Assembly: GCA_001899175.1 (NCBI GenBank)
Contig: MKVH01000003.1
Span: 20,690 to 84,689 of the forward strand
DNA from: Candidatus Kapaibacterium thiocyanatum
GTDB taxonomy: Bacteria; Bacteroidota; Ignavibacteria; Kapaibacteriales; Kapaibacteriaceae
Reading direction: 5' to 3'
Length of the DNA: 64,000 bases
The notes under the pieces are model-generated. The model was not told where the DNA came from, searched no databases, and was given only the letters and a program-made list of their open reading frames with translations. Every line of letters starts with the position of its first letter. Positions within the stretch are counted from its first letter, which is position 1. This document shows positions 46,506-55,174 of the stretch, piece by piece. The position numbers were made by a program, and so were the translations under genes.

Positions 46506-46678
46506 AGAAGATCCTTGCAGCAATCATCGCCATCGTTATCGCCTATTTCGCCATCAGCCTGTTCTGGTGGATGTTCACCCATGTGTTCACGCTCATGTGG
46601 TCGCTGGCCAAGTTCGCCATCGTCGTCATCATCGCCCTGCCCATTTACATCATCGTACGACGGAAGCTGTTGTCATGA
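46502..46678 (+). CDS. 58-aa membrane protein
   Basis: A GTG at 46502 inside the stop of the GT4 gene (GTGA) opens a 58-codon frame ending TGA at 46676-46678, which in turn overlaps the ATG of the next gene (ATGA). The product starts with two Lys, has two hydrophobic segments (about 4-22 and 32-50) and a basic end IIVRRKLLS. Exact coupling on both sides argues that it is real. The function is unknown; a small accessory subunit for envelope transport or glycan assembly is possible. Confidence 0.65.
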   Translation: MKKILAAIIAIVIAYFAISLFWWMFTHVFTLMWSLAKFAIVVIIALPIYIIVRRKLLS

Positions 46679-47991
46679 AGCTACGCACTGCCGCGGCCAT
46701 GGCCGTTCTCGTTCTTTCCGCCCTTCCGTCATTGGCGCAGCCCACGGCCAATCAACGTCTGGCCGTCGGTATGACGCGTTCGCTCGTCAAGGACCTGTTC
46801 CAGAGCAACGCCGTACCGTACATACAGCCGATGGTAACGACGATCAATGCGACGTCGAATGCCAGGTTCTACAACTCGGCGCATGTACCGAAGAAGGTGG
46901 ACAAACCGTACTTCAAGGTCAGCGTCAACGGCATGGTCGGCTTCATCCGTGACGATCAGAAGTCGTACACGCCGTCGCTGGACCTCGGTACGCCGTCATC
47001 GAGCCTGTTGTCCGACGTCGGCAAGTACGGTACGATCGACCTCGTCAACAGAAAGTTCATCATCAATCCGACGTTCGAGGATACACTTGGCCTGGCCACG
47101 TTGCTCATGCGCGAGATGCTGATCGAAACGCAGAAGCAGGGCAAGTTCCCGCTACCACCGTCGGCGCCGACGATGTTCGGTTACCAACCGGACGTTCGCG
47201 TCTATCTTCCGCCTACAGACACGCTCATCGCCGCCTTGCGTGGTCGTCCGGACTACCAGGCCCTCGTTGCCGCCGCCGGCCCGGGAGTCGATTCGACGCT
47301 TGCAGGTCTGCTCAATGGTCTTGCCCTTCCGCCGTATCTGACGCTTCCTCCGGGCGTGAACATGAGTACGCTCATCGCCGCCGTACCCCAGCTCGAAATC
47401 GGATCGCTCTTCGGCACCGAACTGCTCATACGCTTCATACCGCCCGTCGAGTTCGATCCCAACGTCGGCAAGTTCTCGTTCTACGGCATCGGTCTGAAGC
47501 ACTCGATCTCGCAGTACTTCGAGGAACCTCCGATCGAAGCGGCGGCACAGATCGTCTATCAGGGCACGTCGCTCACGAATACCGTCGGCTTCACGGAATC
47601 GAGCCTCGAAGCCGATGCGCAGATATGGAATGCCAACATTCACGTCAGCAAGCAGCTCTTCGATTTCATGGACATCTATTCGGGTCTGAACTACGAGCGT
47701 ATCGACGTGACGTCGACGTACTCGTATCGTCTGCCGCAGGAAGTCCTCATCGCCCTTGGCCTCGTGCCACGTCCACCCGATGGCCAGCCCGTGGATCCGG
47801 AAGCGATCAAGGCCGCCGACCCGTATCCGCAGACGAGCGTGGTCAAGGCCGGCGACACGAACATCAAATGGACGATCGGTCTTGCAGGTCAGATCGGCAA
47901 GCAGGGATCCTTCGGTTCCGTCCGCTTTTCACTGGACTATTCCGTGAGCCGCTTCAACATCTTCTCGGGTGGCGTGCAGGTGACGCTGTAG
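46675..47991 (+). CDS. Putative outer-membrane protein (DUF6588-like)
   Basis: This 438-residue protein has a signal peptide ending near Ser-Leu-Ala-Gln. The middle has a Pro-rich ligand-like loop region (LPPYLTLPPGVN). The C-terminal half has amphipathic strands (FYGIGLKHSIS, VGFTESSLEAD, RFSLDYSVSRF) ending in GVQVTL, as in outer-membrane barrels found widely in this phylum. The ATG overlaps the stop of the 58-aa gene. Barrel topology is inferred from strand pattern, and the family name is tentative. Confidence 0.65.
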   Translation: MKLRTAAAMAVLVLSALPSLAQPTANQRLAVGMTRSLVKDLFQSNAVPYIQPMVTTINATSNARFYNSAHVPKKVDKPYFKVSVNGMVGFIRDDQKSYTPSLDLGTPSSSLLSDVGKYGTIDLVNRKFIINPTFEDTLGLATLLMREMLIETQKQGKFPLPPSAPTMFGYQPDVRVYLPPTDTLIAALRGRPDYQALVAAAGPGVDSTLAGLLNGLALPPYLTLPPGVNMSTLIAAVPQLEIGSLFGTELLIRFIPPVEFDPNVGKFSFYGIGLKHSISQYFEEPPIEAAAQIVYQGTSLTNTVGFTESSLEADAQIWNANIHVSKQLFDFMDIYSGLNYERIDVTSTYSYRLPQEVLIALGLVPRPPDGQPVDPEAIKAADPYPQTSVVKAGDTNIKWTIGLAGQIGKQGSFGSVRFSLDYSVSRFNIFSGGVQVTL

Positions 47992-48030
47992 GGATAAGGT
48001 GATATCATTGCGTCACTGATCTGGCGACAC

Positions 48031-48585
48031 TCATTGTGGCTTTTTGCCTGTATAGAAGTGGTCGGGCTGAGTACTCATTTCCTTCAGGAAGTTTTGGGCC
48101 TTTTGTGATTTGTATGATTTTAAAGAACTCTGTTTAATGAAGAACTCATGATCCTTGGGTGTATACCTGTTCAGCCACTTTGTATATGTGGATTCAGGAA
48201 GGACGAATAGTACACGAAGGAAGCGAACCGGTATGTGGTGTTTTTTCTTTTGAGAGGAATGAACGTCTTTGTCATCAATGGTTCCAGTAGCTTCATACCA
48301 CCGTTTCTGGCTACCATTCTGTAAGGTTGTTGTCGTGCAGAGCCATCGTTGATCGACGGTAAGTATGAGCGATGGATCAGCTGTATATCTTGCTCGTTTG
48401 TCATTGAGATTTTGTTCGGATCCACAAACCTCGACTGCAATTACATCTGCACCAGTCAAGCCATAGAAGTATGCCCACAATCCGTCCGGTTGAGTTATTA
48501 AGCTATTATTGCTGGATGTCGATAAGCAAGGTACCGTCGGACCAGTAAGTGTCCTCTTTTGGGGTGCATCGGATCCAGTAGCCAT
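48031..48585 (-). CDS. Hypothetical protein in an AT-rich island, possibly frame-disrupted
   Basis: This frame encodes up to 184 residues. From about residue 28 (PDGLWAYFYGLTGADVIAV, then RYTADPSLILTVDQRWL) it reads like a natural protein; the first 25 residues do not. Base composition is far more AT-rich than the flanking genes, as in the gene after guaA, suggesting horizontal transfer. An overlapping frame at 48506-48664 reads like the missing N terminus, so the two may be one gene broken by a frameshift. No family was recognised. Confidence 0.45.
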   Translation of the reverse strand: MATGSDAPQKRTLTGPTVPCLSTSSNNSLITQPDGLWAYFYGLTGADVIAVEVCGSEQNLNDKRARYTADPSLILTVDQRWLCTTTTLQNGSQKRWYEATGTIDDKDVHSSQKKKHHIPVRFLRVLFVLPESTYTKWLNRYTPKDHEFFIKQSSLKSYKSQKAQNFLKEMSTQPDHFYTGKKPQ

Positions 48586-48664
48586 TCTTTGGACGTGGGC
48601 CCCATCTATTTGTACGTTTAGGCCAAAACTCTATCATGATTCTCTTTGCTTCGCGATCTCTCAT
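48506..48664 (-). pseudogene. Overlapping 52-aa frame, likely N-terminal part of the preceding gene
   Basis: This minus-strand frame begins at an ATG at 48664 and stops with TAA at 48506-48508. It is rich in Trp, Arg and Lys (FWPKRTNRWGPRPKNGYW, then WSDGTLLIDIQQ) and looks protein-like. It overlaps the 184-residue frame by 80 nt in a different register. Either two genes overlap or one gene has suffered a frameshift near 48505-48520. It is too short for most gene finders. Confidence 0.35.
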
Positions 48665-48748
48665 ACTAATGCCCCTTGACTATTGGAATGTATAGAAACA
48701 AACAAGAGTATTCTTTAATGACCGCAATATTATAGTAAAAATCACTAT

Positions 48749-49636
48749 TTACAGCCGCAGATTATCTCCCTCCACCACGATCATCCCGTCCTTCCTGAGT
48801 GCATCGATGATCGTACCGAACCATTGCATGTCGTCGTCCGATGGCGGCGTAGTCGTGATGCGCGTGAACAGCGTGCGCATTCCCATGCCGTCGGCGTGAA
48901 CCGGGGACCGTAGGGTCTCCACGACGCGGCCGCGCCATATGCGGTTCGGCAAGCCCCGGAACGAGGGTTCCTTCTTCTTCGCACGGACACCTTCCGCCAT
49001 CGTATTCGACGAAGGACAGATGGACGTCAGCGGGCACGCGGTGCATTGCGGCGAACGCGCCGTGCAGATCGTGGCCCCGAGGTCCATGACGGCATGATGC
49101 CATTCGGCAGGATCGTCATGTGGAATGAAGGCTTCAGCGATGTCGCGGAGTCGGGCATCCGGCAGGACGTCGATCGTCGTGGTCTGACGTTCGGCCGTGC
49201 GCGAGTAGACGCGGCGGATGTTCACGTCGAGGACGACCGTACGGACGCCGTAGGCGAAGCATGCGATGGCCGAGGAAGCGTAGGGGCCGATACCCGGTAG
49301 CGTGCGGAGGGTGTCCACGTCGTGCGGCACCACGCCGTCGTGTCGTTCCACGATGGCACGTGCGGCATCGCGCAGGCGCAGGGCCCTGCTGTTATAGCCC
49401 ATGCCCTGCCATGCGCGGATGATGGCGGCATTGTCCGCAACCGCCAGCCCCCGGATGGAAGGGAAGCGATCGAGGAAGATCGGCATCTTCTCCGCCACGC
49501 GCGAGGCCTGGGTCTGTTGCAGCATGAATTCCGACACGAGGACCATGTACGGATCGACGTGATCGCCACGCCAGGGGAAGGCGCGTGCCGTACGACGGTA
49601 CCAGTGAATGATGGATGTGCGGATGGAAGCGGGCAT
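48749..49636 (-). CDS. mutY: A/G-specific adenine DNA glycosylase
   Basis: This 295-residue protein is a HhH-GPD glycosylase: SEFMLQQTQ with Glu36, the helix-hairpin-helix LPGIGPYASSAIA (113-125) and catalytic Asp137 in VVLDVNIRRV. Its [4Fe-4S] ligands are Cys191, Cys198, Cys201 and Cys207 (C-X6-C-X2-C-X5-C). It removes adenine opposite 8-oxoguanine. It is shorter than Escherichia coli MutY and lacks a clear NUDIX-like C-terminal domain. The ATG at 49636 is chosen because homology begins there and a TAGCTTCG near -7 match lies upstream. Confidence 0.85.
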   Translation of the reverse strand: MPASIRTSIIHWYRRTARAFPWRGDHVDPYMVLVSEFMLQQTQASRVAEKMPIFLDRFPSIRGLAVADNAAIIRAWQGMGYNSRALRLRDAARAIVERHDGVVPHDVDTLRTLPGIGPYASSAIACFAYGVRTVVLDVNIRRVYSRTAERQTTTIDVLPDARLRDIAEAFIPHDDPAEWHHAVMDLGATICTARSPQCTACPLTSICPSSNTMAEGVRAKKKEPSFRGLPNRIWRGRVVETLRSPVHADGMGMRTLFTRITTTPPSDDDMQWFGTIIDALRKDGMIVVEGDNLRL

Positions 49637-49685
49637 GGATGGATGCGAAGCTACGGGAAGAATGAATGTGTGGGTAAACCGTTCG

Positions 49686-49693
49686 TACCTTCG
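49686..49693 (+). promoter_or_regulatory. Near-match -7 element
   Basis: TACCTTCG (one mismatch to TAnnTTTG) ends 4 nt before the ATG of the MFS gene. Divergent mutY has a similar TAGCTTCG. Both would give very short leaders. Confidence 0.35.
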
Positions 49694-49697
49694 CGGC

Positions 49698-50945
49698 ATG
49701 GTACGACGTTCAGCTTCAGAATCCATTTCGCCGAACATCTGGCTTACCGTGGTGGTAGGGGGACTCGGTTACTTCGTCGACATCTACGACCTGCTGCTGT
49801 TCGGTATCGTGCGGCTGGACTCGCTCCGGGCCATCGGCGTCAGGCCCGAAGCCATGCAGGACGCCAGCGAGCTCATCCTGAACATGCAGATGGTGGGCAT
49901 GCTTCTCGGAGGGCTGCTGTTCGGTGTACTCGCCGACAAACGCGGGCGGCTGTCCGTGCTGCTCGGCTCCATCCTGCTCTATTCGCTGATGAACATCGCC
50001 AATGCCTTCGTAGGCAGCGTGCCTGTCTATGCCTTGCTGCGCTTCCTGGCCGGCATCGGTCTTGCCGGTGAGCTCGGTGTGGCCATCACCCTCGTCAGCG
50101 AGATCATGCCGCGGCATCTGCGGGGCTACGGCACGGCCGTTGTCGCGTCGATGGGCATCATGGGTGCCGTGGCAGCCTACTTCGTCCATCAGATCTTCAA
50201 CTGGCAGACGGCCTTCATCATCGGCGGTGCGATGGGGTTGGCCCTGCTCGTCCTGCGCGTACGCGTGAGCGAGTCCGGCATGTTCCGGGACGTCCAGAAG
50301 CAGGAGGTCCAGCGGGGGAACGTCCTGATGCTCTTCAGGAACGGGCGTCTGGGAACGTATCTGAGTTGCATCGCCATCGGCATTCCCATCTGGTACGTCG
50401 TAGGTATCCTGGTGACGTTCGCGCCGGAGTTCACGAAGGAATCGGGATCGACGGCGACGATCGTTCCCGGTCAGTGCATCATGTGGACCTATCTCGGCCT
50501 CGCCATCGGCGATCTCGGAGCGGGCCTCGTGAGCCAGTGGATCCGGAGCCGCCGTCGCACCATCCTCGCCTTCCTGCTCCTCACCACCGCCTGCATCGTC
50601 TGGTACCTGTTCACACCGGCCAAGTCGGCGGCGCTGACCTACCTGCAATGCGCCCTCCTCGGCTTCAGCGTCGGGTACTGGGCCGTCTTCGTGACCACGG
50701 CCGCCGAGCAGTTCGGCACCAATCTGCGGGCGACGGTGGCCACGACCGTGCCCAACGTGGTTCGTGGCGCCCTGGCGCCCACGCTGCTCGCCTTCGGCGC
50801 CCTGCGCCGGTTCTATGCGGCCGAGCACGACGTCATGCAGACGGCGGCCCTCGTCGTCGGAGCCGTCGTCCTCGTTCTCGCATATACGGGCTGGTTCTTC
50901 CTCAAGGAGTCCTACGGCAAGGACCTCGACTTCGTCGAGACCTGA
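49698..50945 (+). CDS. Major facilitator superfamily transporter
   Basis: This 415-residue protein has about 12 transmembrane helices. The loop after helix 2 has the MFS signature [10 protein letters not shown], and [20 protein letters not shown] with [11 protein letters not shown] follows, as in the metabolite:H+ symporter and sugar porter branches; a second RRRT loop lies mid-protein. The substrate cannot be predicted. The ATG at 49698 is preferred because the first helix starts soon after. guaA follows 34 bp later from its own promoter. Confidence 0.85.
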   Translation: MVRRSASESISPNIWLTVVVGGLGYFVDIYDLLLFGIVRLDSLRAIGVRPEAMQDASELILNMQMVGMLLGGLLFGVLADKRGRLSVLLGSILLYSLMNIANAFVGSVPVYALLRFLAGIGLAGELGVAITLVSEIMPRHLRGYGTAVVASMGIMGAVAAYFVHQIFNWQTAFIIGGAMGLALLVLRVRVSESGMFRDVQKQEVQRGNVLMLFRNGRLGTYLSCIAIGIPIWYVVGILVTFAPEFTKESGSTATIVPGQCIMWTYLGLAIGDLGAGLVSQWIRSRRRTILAFLLLTTACIVWYLFTPAKSAALTYLQCALLGFSVGYWAVFVTTAAEQFGTNLRATVATTVPNVVRGALAPTLLAFGALRRFYAAEHDVMQTAALVVGAVVLVLAYTGWFFLKESYGKDLDFVET

Positions 50946-50966
50946 TGCTGAGGTCGGCCGCCTTCG

Positions 50967-50974
50967 TATTTTTG
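50967..50974 (+). promoter_or_regulatory. Bacteroidetes-type -7 element of guaA
   Basis: TATTTTTG is a perfect TAnnTTTG match with only 5 nt to the guaA ATG at 50980, so the mRNA would be leaderless or nearly so. Confidence 0.65.
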
Positions 50975-50979
50975 CAGTC

Positions 50980-52521
50980 ATGAACCACTCCGAACGCATC
51001 GTCATCCTCGATTTCGGCTCGCAGTACACGCAGATCATCGCCCGCAAGGTGCGCGAGGTCGGCGTCTATGCCGAAATCCACCCCTTCTCCATCACGCGTG
51101 AAGCGCTCGAAGAACTGTCTCCGAAGGGCATCATCCTTTCGGGGGGACCGTCGAGCGTCTATGACGACGGTGCACCCATTCCGTCCTTCGACGTCTTCGG
51201 CCTCGGCATTCCCGTTCTGGGGATCTGCTACGGTCTGCAACTCCTGGCCTATCAGCTCGGTGGTGCGGTGGACAAGGCGGCACGGCGTGAGTACGGACGT
51301 GCCACGTTGCAGGTGGACGACACATCGGACCTGTTCAAGGGCATGCCGTCCACGACGCAAGTATGGATGAGCCACGGCGATCACCTCACGCGCATTCCGG
51401 AGGGTTTCGAGCGGATCGGTCATACGGAGAATTCGGGTATCTGTGCCGTACGCGATCTGTCGCGGCGCATCTGGGGCGTGCAGTTCCATCCCGAAGTCCA
51501 TCATACCACCGAAGGCAAGACGCTTCTCGCCAACTTCGTCCTCGGTATCTGCGGTTGTGCCGCCACGTGGAACGCATCGTCGTTCATCGAGGCGACCATC
51601 GCCGATATCCGCGCCACGGTGGGTGACGGCAGTGTGATCTGTGCGTTGAGCGGTGGCGTGGACAGTACGGTCGTCGCCGTCCTGCTGCACAAGGCTCTCG
51701 GCGACAGGGTCCATTGCATCCATATCGATTCAGGCCTGATGCGCAAGGGCGAGAGCGCCCAGATCCACGAGCTGTTCAAGAAGCATTTCGACATGAGCAT
51801 CGACGTCGTCGACGGCTCCGAGATGTTCCTCTCCAGTCTTGGCGGTATCACGGATCCCGAGCAGAAGCGCAAGATCATCGGTGCGGCCTTCATCGATCTG
51901 TTCGACGTCGAAGCGAAGAAGTTCAGCGACGCGCAGTTCCTGGCACAGGGAACGCTGTATCCCGACGTCATCGAATCGCTCAGCGTCAAGGGACCGTCGA
52001 TGACGATCAAGACGCACCACAACGTAGGCGGCCTGCCCGACTACATGAAACTCAAGCTCATCGAACCGTTCCGCGAACTGTTCAAGGACGAGGTCCGTGC
52101 CGTCGGCCGCGAACTCGGTATTCCCGAATGGTTCATCGAGCGTCACCCCTTCCCCGGTCCGGGTCTTGCCATCCGCATTCCCGGTGCCATCACGAAGGAG
52201 AAGCTGGACATCCTGCGCGAGGCTGACGAAATCTATCTCGAGGAAATCCGCAGGGCAGGACTCTACAACGAAATCTGGCAGGCCTTCGCCGTTCTCCTGC
52301 CCGTCCAGACCGTCGGCGTCATGGGCGATATCCGCACCTACGAATTCGTCTGCGGGCTGCGTGCCGTGACCAGCACCGACGGCATGACGGCCGACTGGTA
52401 TCACATGCCGTACGACGTACTGGCCCGGATGAGCAGTCGTATCATCAACGAAGTGCGCGGCATCAACCGCGTGGTCTACGATATCTCGTCGAAGCCGCCG
52501 GCCACCATCGAGTGGGAGTGA
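50980..52521 (+). CDS. guaA: GMP synthase (glutamine-hydrolysing)
   Basis: This 513-residue protein converts XMP to GMP. The glutamine amidotransferase domain (about 1-195) has [19 protein letters not shown], the nucleophile block GICYGLQLL and a C-terminal FHPEVHHT His-Glu. The ATP pyrophosphatase domain has [12 protein letters not shown], and the dimerisation domain has [12 protein letters not shown] (here ERHPFPGPG) and ends PATIEWE. Homology starts at the ATG at 50980, just downstream of the -7 element. Confidence 0.97.
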   Translation: MNHSERIVILDFGSQYTQIIARKVREVGVYAEIHPFSITREALEELSPKGIILSGGPSSVYDDGAPIPSFDVFGLGIPVLGICYGLQLLAYQLGGAVDKAARREYGRATLQVDDTSDLFKGMPSTTQVWMSHGDHLTRIPEGFERIGHTENSGICAVRDLSRRIWGVQFHPEVHHTTEGKTLLANFVLGICGCAATWNASSFIEATIADIRATVGDGSVICALSGGVDSTVVAVLLHKALGDRVHCIHIDSGLMRKGESAQIHELFKKHFDMSIDVVDGSEMFLSSLGGITDPEQKRKIIGAAFIDLFDVEAKKFSDAQFLAQGTLYPDVIESLSVKGPSMTIKTHHNVGGLPDYMKLKLIEPFRELFKDEVRAVGRELGIPEWFIERHPFPGPGLAIRIPGAITKEKLDILREADEIYLEEIRRAGLYNEIWQAFAVLLPVQTVGVMGDIRTYEFVCGLRAVTSTDGMTADWYHMPYDVLARMSSRIINEVRGINRVVYDISSKPPATIEWE

Positions 52522-52546
52522 TAGTACCTAATGATGTCTCCTTGGT

Positions 52547-54325
52547 ATGGAACATAAGCCATTCAATTACGTTGCTGCATTCCCCCTTCCTCTTGATGTA
52601 CTGCCATTAAGACTGCGGGATTTGCTGACACCGGTTGGCTTATCACCGAGCCAAAGAGTCGAGGTTGCATGTAGGTATGAGTCCAATTCCAAGGGATCGG
52701 CTACCGAATATCTTCATCTCCTTATGGCAGTGGTTCCAGGAGCAAAAGGTGGGCCGATCAAAGTTCTTGATGAGGCCAATGATGGTGTTGTCGAATTTTC
52801 GGTTCCAGGTAGCGACAATCGTGGTTGTGTTGCCAAGTTTGTCCCCTCTATGTCGAACTATGACTACATCGTAGCAGCTTGGGGTGATAATTCATTCTAC
52901 ACCTACAATCTCGCCGAAAAAGTCTGGATGATTCTAGGATTGACACCCCGTTGTATTGGTAATGATCAACAGCGCATCGTCTATGATGACCTGCGTCGTC
53001 CTGAATTTGATGTGGTGGACGGTGAGATTTCGAGCGACTATCACTTCCATTTGAAACGAGACGTTACTTGGCGAATGTCGAACGAGTACCTTAGGCGATA
53101 TCTGTGGTTGCGAGGTGCTCGAGGTATTAGGGTATTCTACTACGAGGCTATGCTGGAAGATACATCGTTGATACGCTCATTGATGGAAGGAAGGTCCCAT
53201 ATAGTCCTCAAACCCGAGGAAGGCGTACCTTGGTATGAATTGGATATCCGTGAGTACAACGGTGGGCTCTTGCTTCAACTACATGCCTCGGTTGAAGCCG
53301 TGACATCGGAACAGTGCCCTGAGCCGAGCGCAGATGGTATTCTTTGGCCAGGTTGTCAAACGCCCATGACAAGTCAGATCGCAGATTCAATATTCGAGCA
53401 ACATCCTCCAGTCTATCTTGATGACCGTTTTCTGGAGAAGTATGAGCAAAGCGCATATTATGATTCGATGCCTTATCAGGTATATGATTACTGGGAATGT
53501 GGACCTTCTTATGGAGGGCAATGGAGCTTCACTGGCTGCAAGAGAGTTGGACGGAATCTGATTCGAGTGCCAATGCGTGAATTATATAAGCCGAAGCCAG
53601 AACGCGAAATCCTTCACGCGCACAAGTATGCAATGGGTCCAGGAGATATAGCCCATATTAATATGGATGAAGAGCACGTGGTTGCAAAGGTCCAACGGCT
53701 ATTGGATATTCTTTTGCGATTAGGTGACGGTCTAGCGGTACTCGGTAAGGTAGCTGGTATTAAAAGATCTGCGTTCGAATGGACAGGATTCGATCGTAGG
53801 CAGGTAGAAGCAGAGCATTGGCGAGCATATCCAGAACTTAGTCGATTAGCTCAGGTTGCTCCACTAGATATGACGCAACAGTCGTTCTTGGCACGTTGCA
53901 AGAGCTTGCACGAAATATGGCAACGAATACCGAATGGTTCTCTCAAATTACTTCTTGAACGTGCTGGATGTCCAAAGGACAAAATCAAAGGACTTAAAAG
54001 CCTCAAACTTCTGCAGGTCCTGCTGAATATTAATGATTTGAACTTTCATAAGGAGGCACCTGATGCCTTGATCTCAGATGACGAACCCATTGATTGGCAC
54101 GAGAACAACCCTGCCTTGGCTCCGCTGTTTCTGAATTACAATCTGAGGATTGCCGATGCACATGATGCCATAGATGCCTGTCTGAAGACTCTAGAATCTC
54201 TTGGTTTTGATACAGCGGGTATTAATTCTGGGTACGGGAAGGCTCTTGACTTTGTCATGGACCGTGTCATTGATTCTTTTACGGCAATAACTACTGCAGT
54301 TGAAGCCTTAGCAAGGCGACAGTAG
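52547..54325 (+). CDS. Hypothetical 592-aa protein, AT-rich, possible defence gene
   Basis: This 592-residue protein has no signal peptide or clear transmembrane helix. Its base composition and codon use (AT-ending codons, TTG, ATA) differ sharply from its neighbours, suggesting recent transfer. The N-terminal two thirds are mixed alpha/beta with many Tyr and Trp. The C-terminal 200 residues are helical and contain NYNLRIADAHDA with Arg534-X4-His539, a pattern compatible with HEPN ribonucleases, though not proof. It lies 25 bp after guaA, a known insertion point for mobile elements, but no integrase or repeat is seen. I do not recognise the family. Confidence 0.7.
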   Translation: MEHKPFNYVAAFPLPLDVLPLRLRDLLTPVGLSPSQRVEVACRYESNSKGSATEYLHLLMAVVPGAKGGPIKVLDEANDGVVEFSVPGSDNRGCVAKFVPSMSNYDYIVAAWGDNSFYTYNLAEKVWMILGLTPRCIGNDQQRIVYDDLRRPEFDVVDGEISSDYHFHLKRDVTWRMSNEYLRRYLWLRGARGIRVFYYEAMLEDTSLIRSLMEGRSHIVLKPEEGVPWYELDIREYNGGLLLQLHASVEAVTSEQCPEPSADGILWPGCQTPMTSQIADSIFEQHPPVYLDDRFLEKYEQSAYYDSMPYQVYDYWECGPSYGGQWSFTGCKRVGRNLIRVPMRELYKPKPEREILHAHKYAMGPGDIAHINMDEEHVVAKVQRLLDILLRLGDGLAVLGKVAGIKRSAFEWTGFDRRQVEAEHWRAYPELSRLAQVAPLDMTQQSFLARCKSLHEIWQRIPNGSLKLLLERAGCPKDKIKGLKSLKLLQVLLNINDLNFHKEAPDALISDDEPIDWHENNPALAPLFLNYNLRIADAHDAIDACLKTLESLGFDTAGINSGYGKALDFVMDRVIDSFTAITTAVEALARRQ

Positions 54326-54382
54326 AGAACAAGCCTGTACGACTACGGTGTTTTCAGTAACTTTCGGCTCATGTAGAGTTCT

Positions 54383-54398
54383 GTAGTCATCTGACTAC
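54383..54398. repeat. 7-bp inverted repeat after the AT-rich gene
   Basis: GTAGTCA, TC, TGACTAC. It lies 58 bp after the stop of the 592-aa gene and could be a weak terminator or a binding site. The 257-bp gap 54326-54582 otherwise shows no gene. Confidence 0.3.
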
Positions 54399-54512
54399 CT
54401 CTGTTGTTAGTGATGGCGGATGTGTATTGTGCAGATCACGCCTCAGCAGCAACTCCCATCCATTACCCCTTCATATTCCATCCGTCAGGCAGCGCATGGA
54501 TATGTTGGCCCT

Positions 54513-54529
54513 GTTCCGGCATCCGGAAC
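54513..54529. promoter_or_regulatory. 7-bp inverted repeat upstream of the DJ-1 gene
   Basis: GTTCCGG, CAT, CCGGAAC. It stands 54 bp before the DJ-1 start. The GTTCCGG half-site also occurs in the palindrome at 230-249, in the opposite arrangement. Confidence 0.3.
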
Positions 54530-54582
54530 ATGAGGCCGCTCCGCTCCGTTCGACTATCATTACAGCATAGCAAGGGCATATC

Positions 54583-55131
54583 ATGAAGGTTCTCGTTCCC
54601 ATTTCCAACGGTACCGAAGACATGGAAGCCGTCATCATCATCGACATGCTGCGTCGTGCAGGATGTGTGGTGGTCGTGGCGGGCGACGGCAACGTCGTCA
54701 TCTGCGCGCGAGGCGTACGTCTCGTGCCCGACATCACGATCGAGGAGATCAACGACGACGAGACCTTCGATGCCATCGTCTTCCCCGGTGGCAGCCAGGG
54801 CGTGCAGAACTTCATCGATAATCCCACACTCGAAGCCATCACGCGGAAGCACAACAAGAAGAAGGGGCTCATCGGCGCCATCTGTGCCGCACCCCAGGTG
54901 CTGCACGAGTACGGTCTGCTCCCGAAGTCGCAGACCCTTACCAGCCACCCGTCCGTCGCCAGCACGCTGGCTCACTATTCCTATTCTCTCGATCGCGTCG
55001 TGGAAGACGGTACGATCATCACGAGCAGGGGAGCGGGCACGGCGTTCGAATTCTCCCTGGCCCTGATACGTCGCCTGATGGACGGTGCCGTCGCAGCCCG
55101 CGTATCGTCGGATATCGTCCTGTACGAATGA
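54583..55131 (+). CDS. DJ-1/PfpI family protein
   Basis: This 182-residue protein has the DJ-1 core: Glu12 near the N terminus (NGTEDMEAV), FPGGSQG in the middle and the nucleophile elbow AICAAPQVL with Cys101. It ends with RGAGTAFEFSLALI, as in DJ-1/ThiJ/YajL proteins. Members act as deglycases, glyoxalases or redox-sensing chaperones; which applies here is unknown. GTATCATG-like sequence with AAGG serves as its start region. It is followed 43 bp later by metG. Confidence 0.85.
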   Translation: MKVLVPISNGTEDMEAVIIIDMLRRAGCVVVVAGDGNVVICARGVRLVPDITIEEINDDETFDAIVFPGGSQGVQNFIDNPTLEAITRKHNKKKGLIGAICAAPQVLHEYGLLPKSQTLTSHPSVASTLAHYSYSLDRVVEDGTIITSRGAGTAFEFSLALIRRLMDGAVAARVSSDIVLYE

Positions 55132-55174
55132 CATACGGAAGCCGGACAGGAAACATTGGTAATTTGCCCTTCCT

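Noticed and set aside
52490-54600. An integrated element at the guaA 3' end with flanking direct repeats
   Set aside because: I looked for a second copy of the guaA end (ATCGAGTGGGAGTGA) downstream and found none, and there is no integrase. Only the odd base composition remains.
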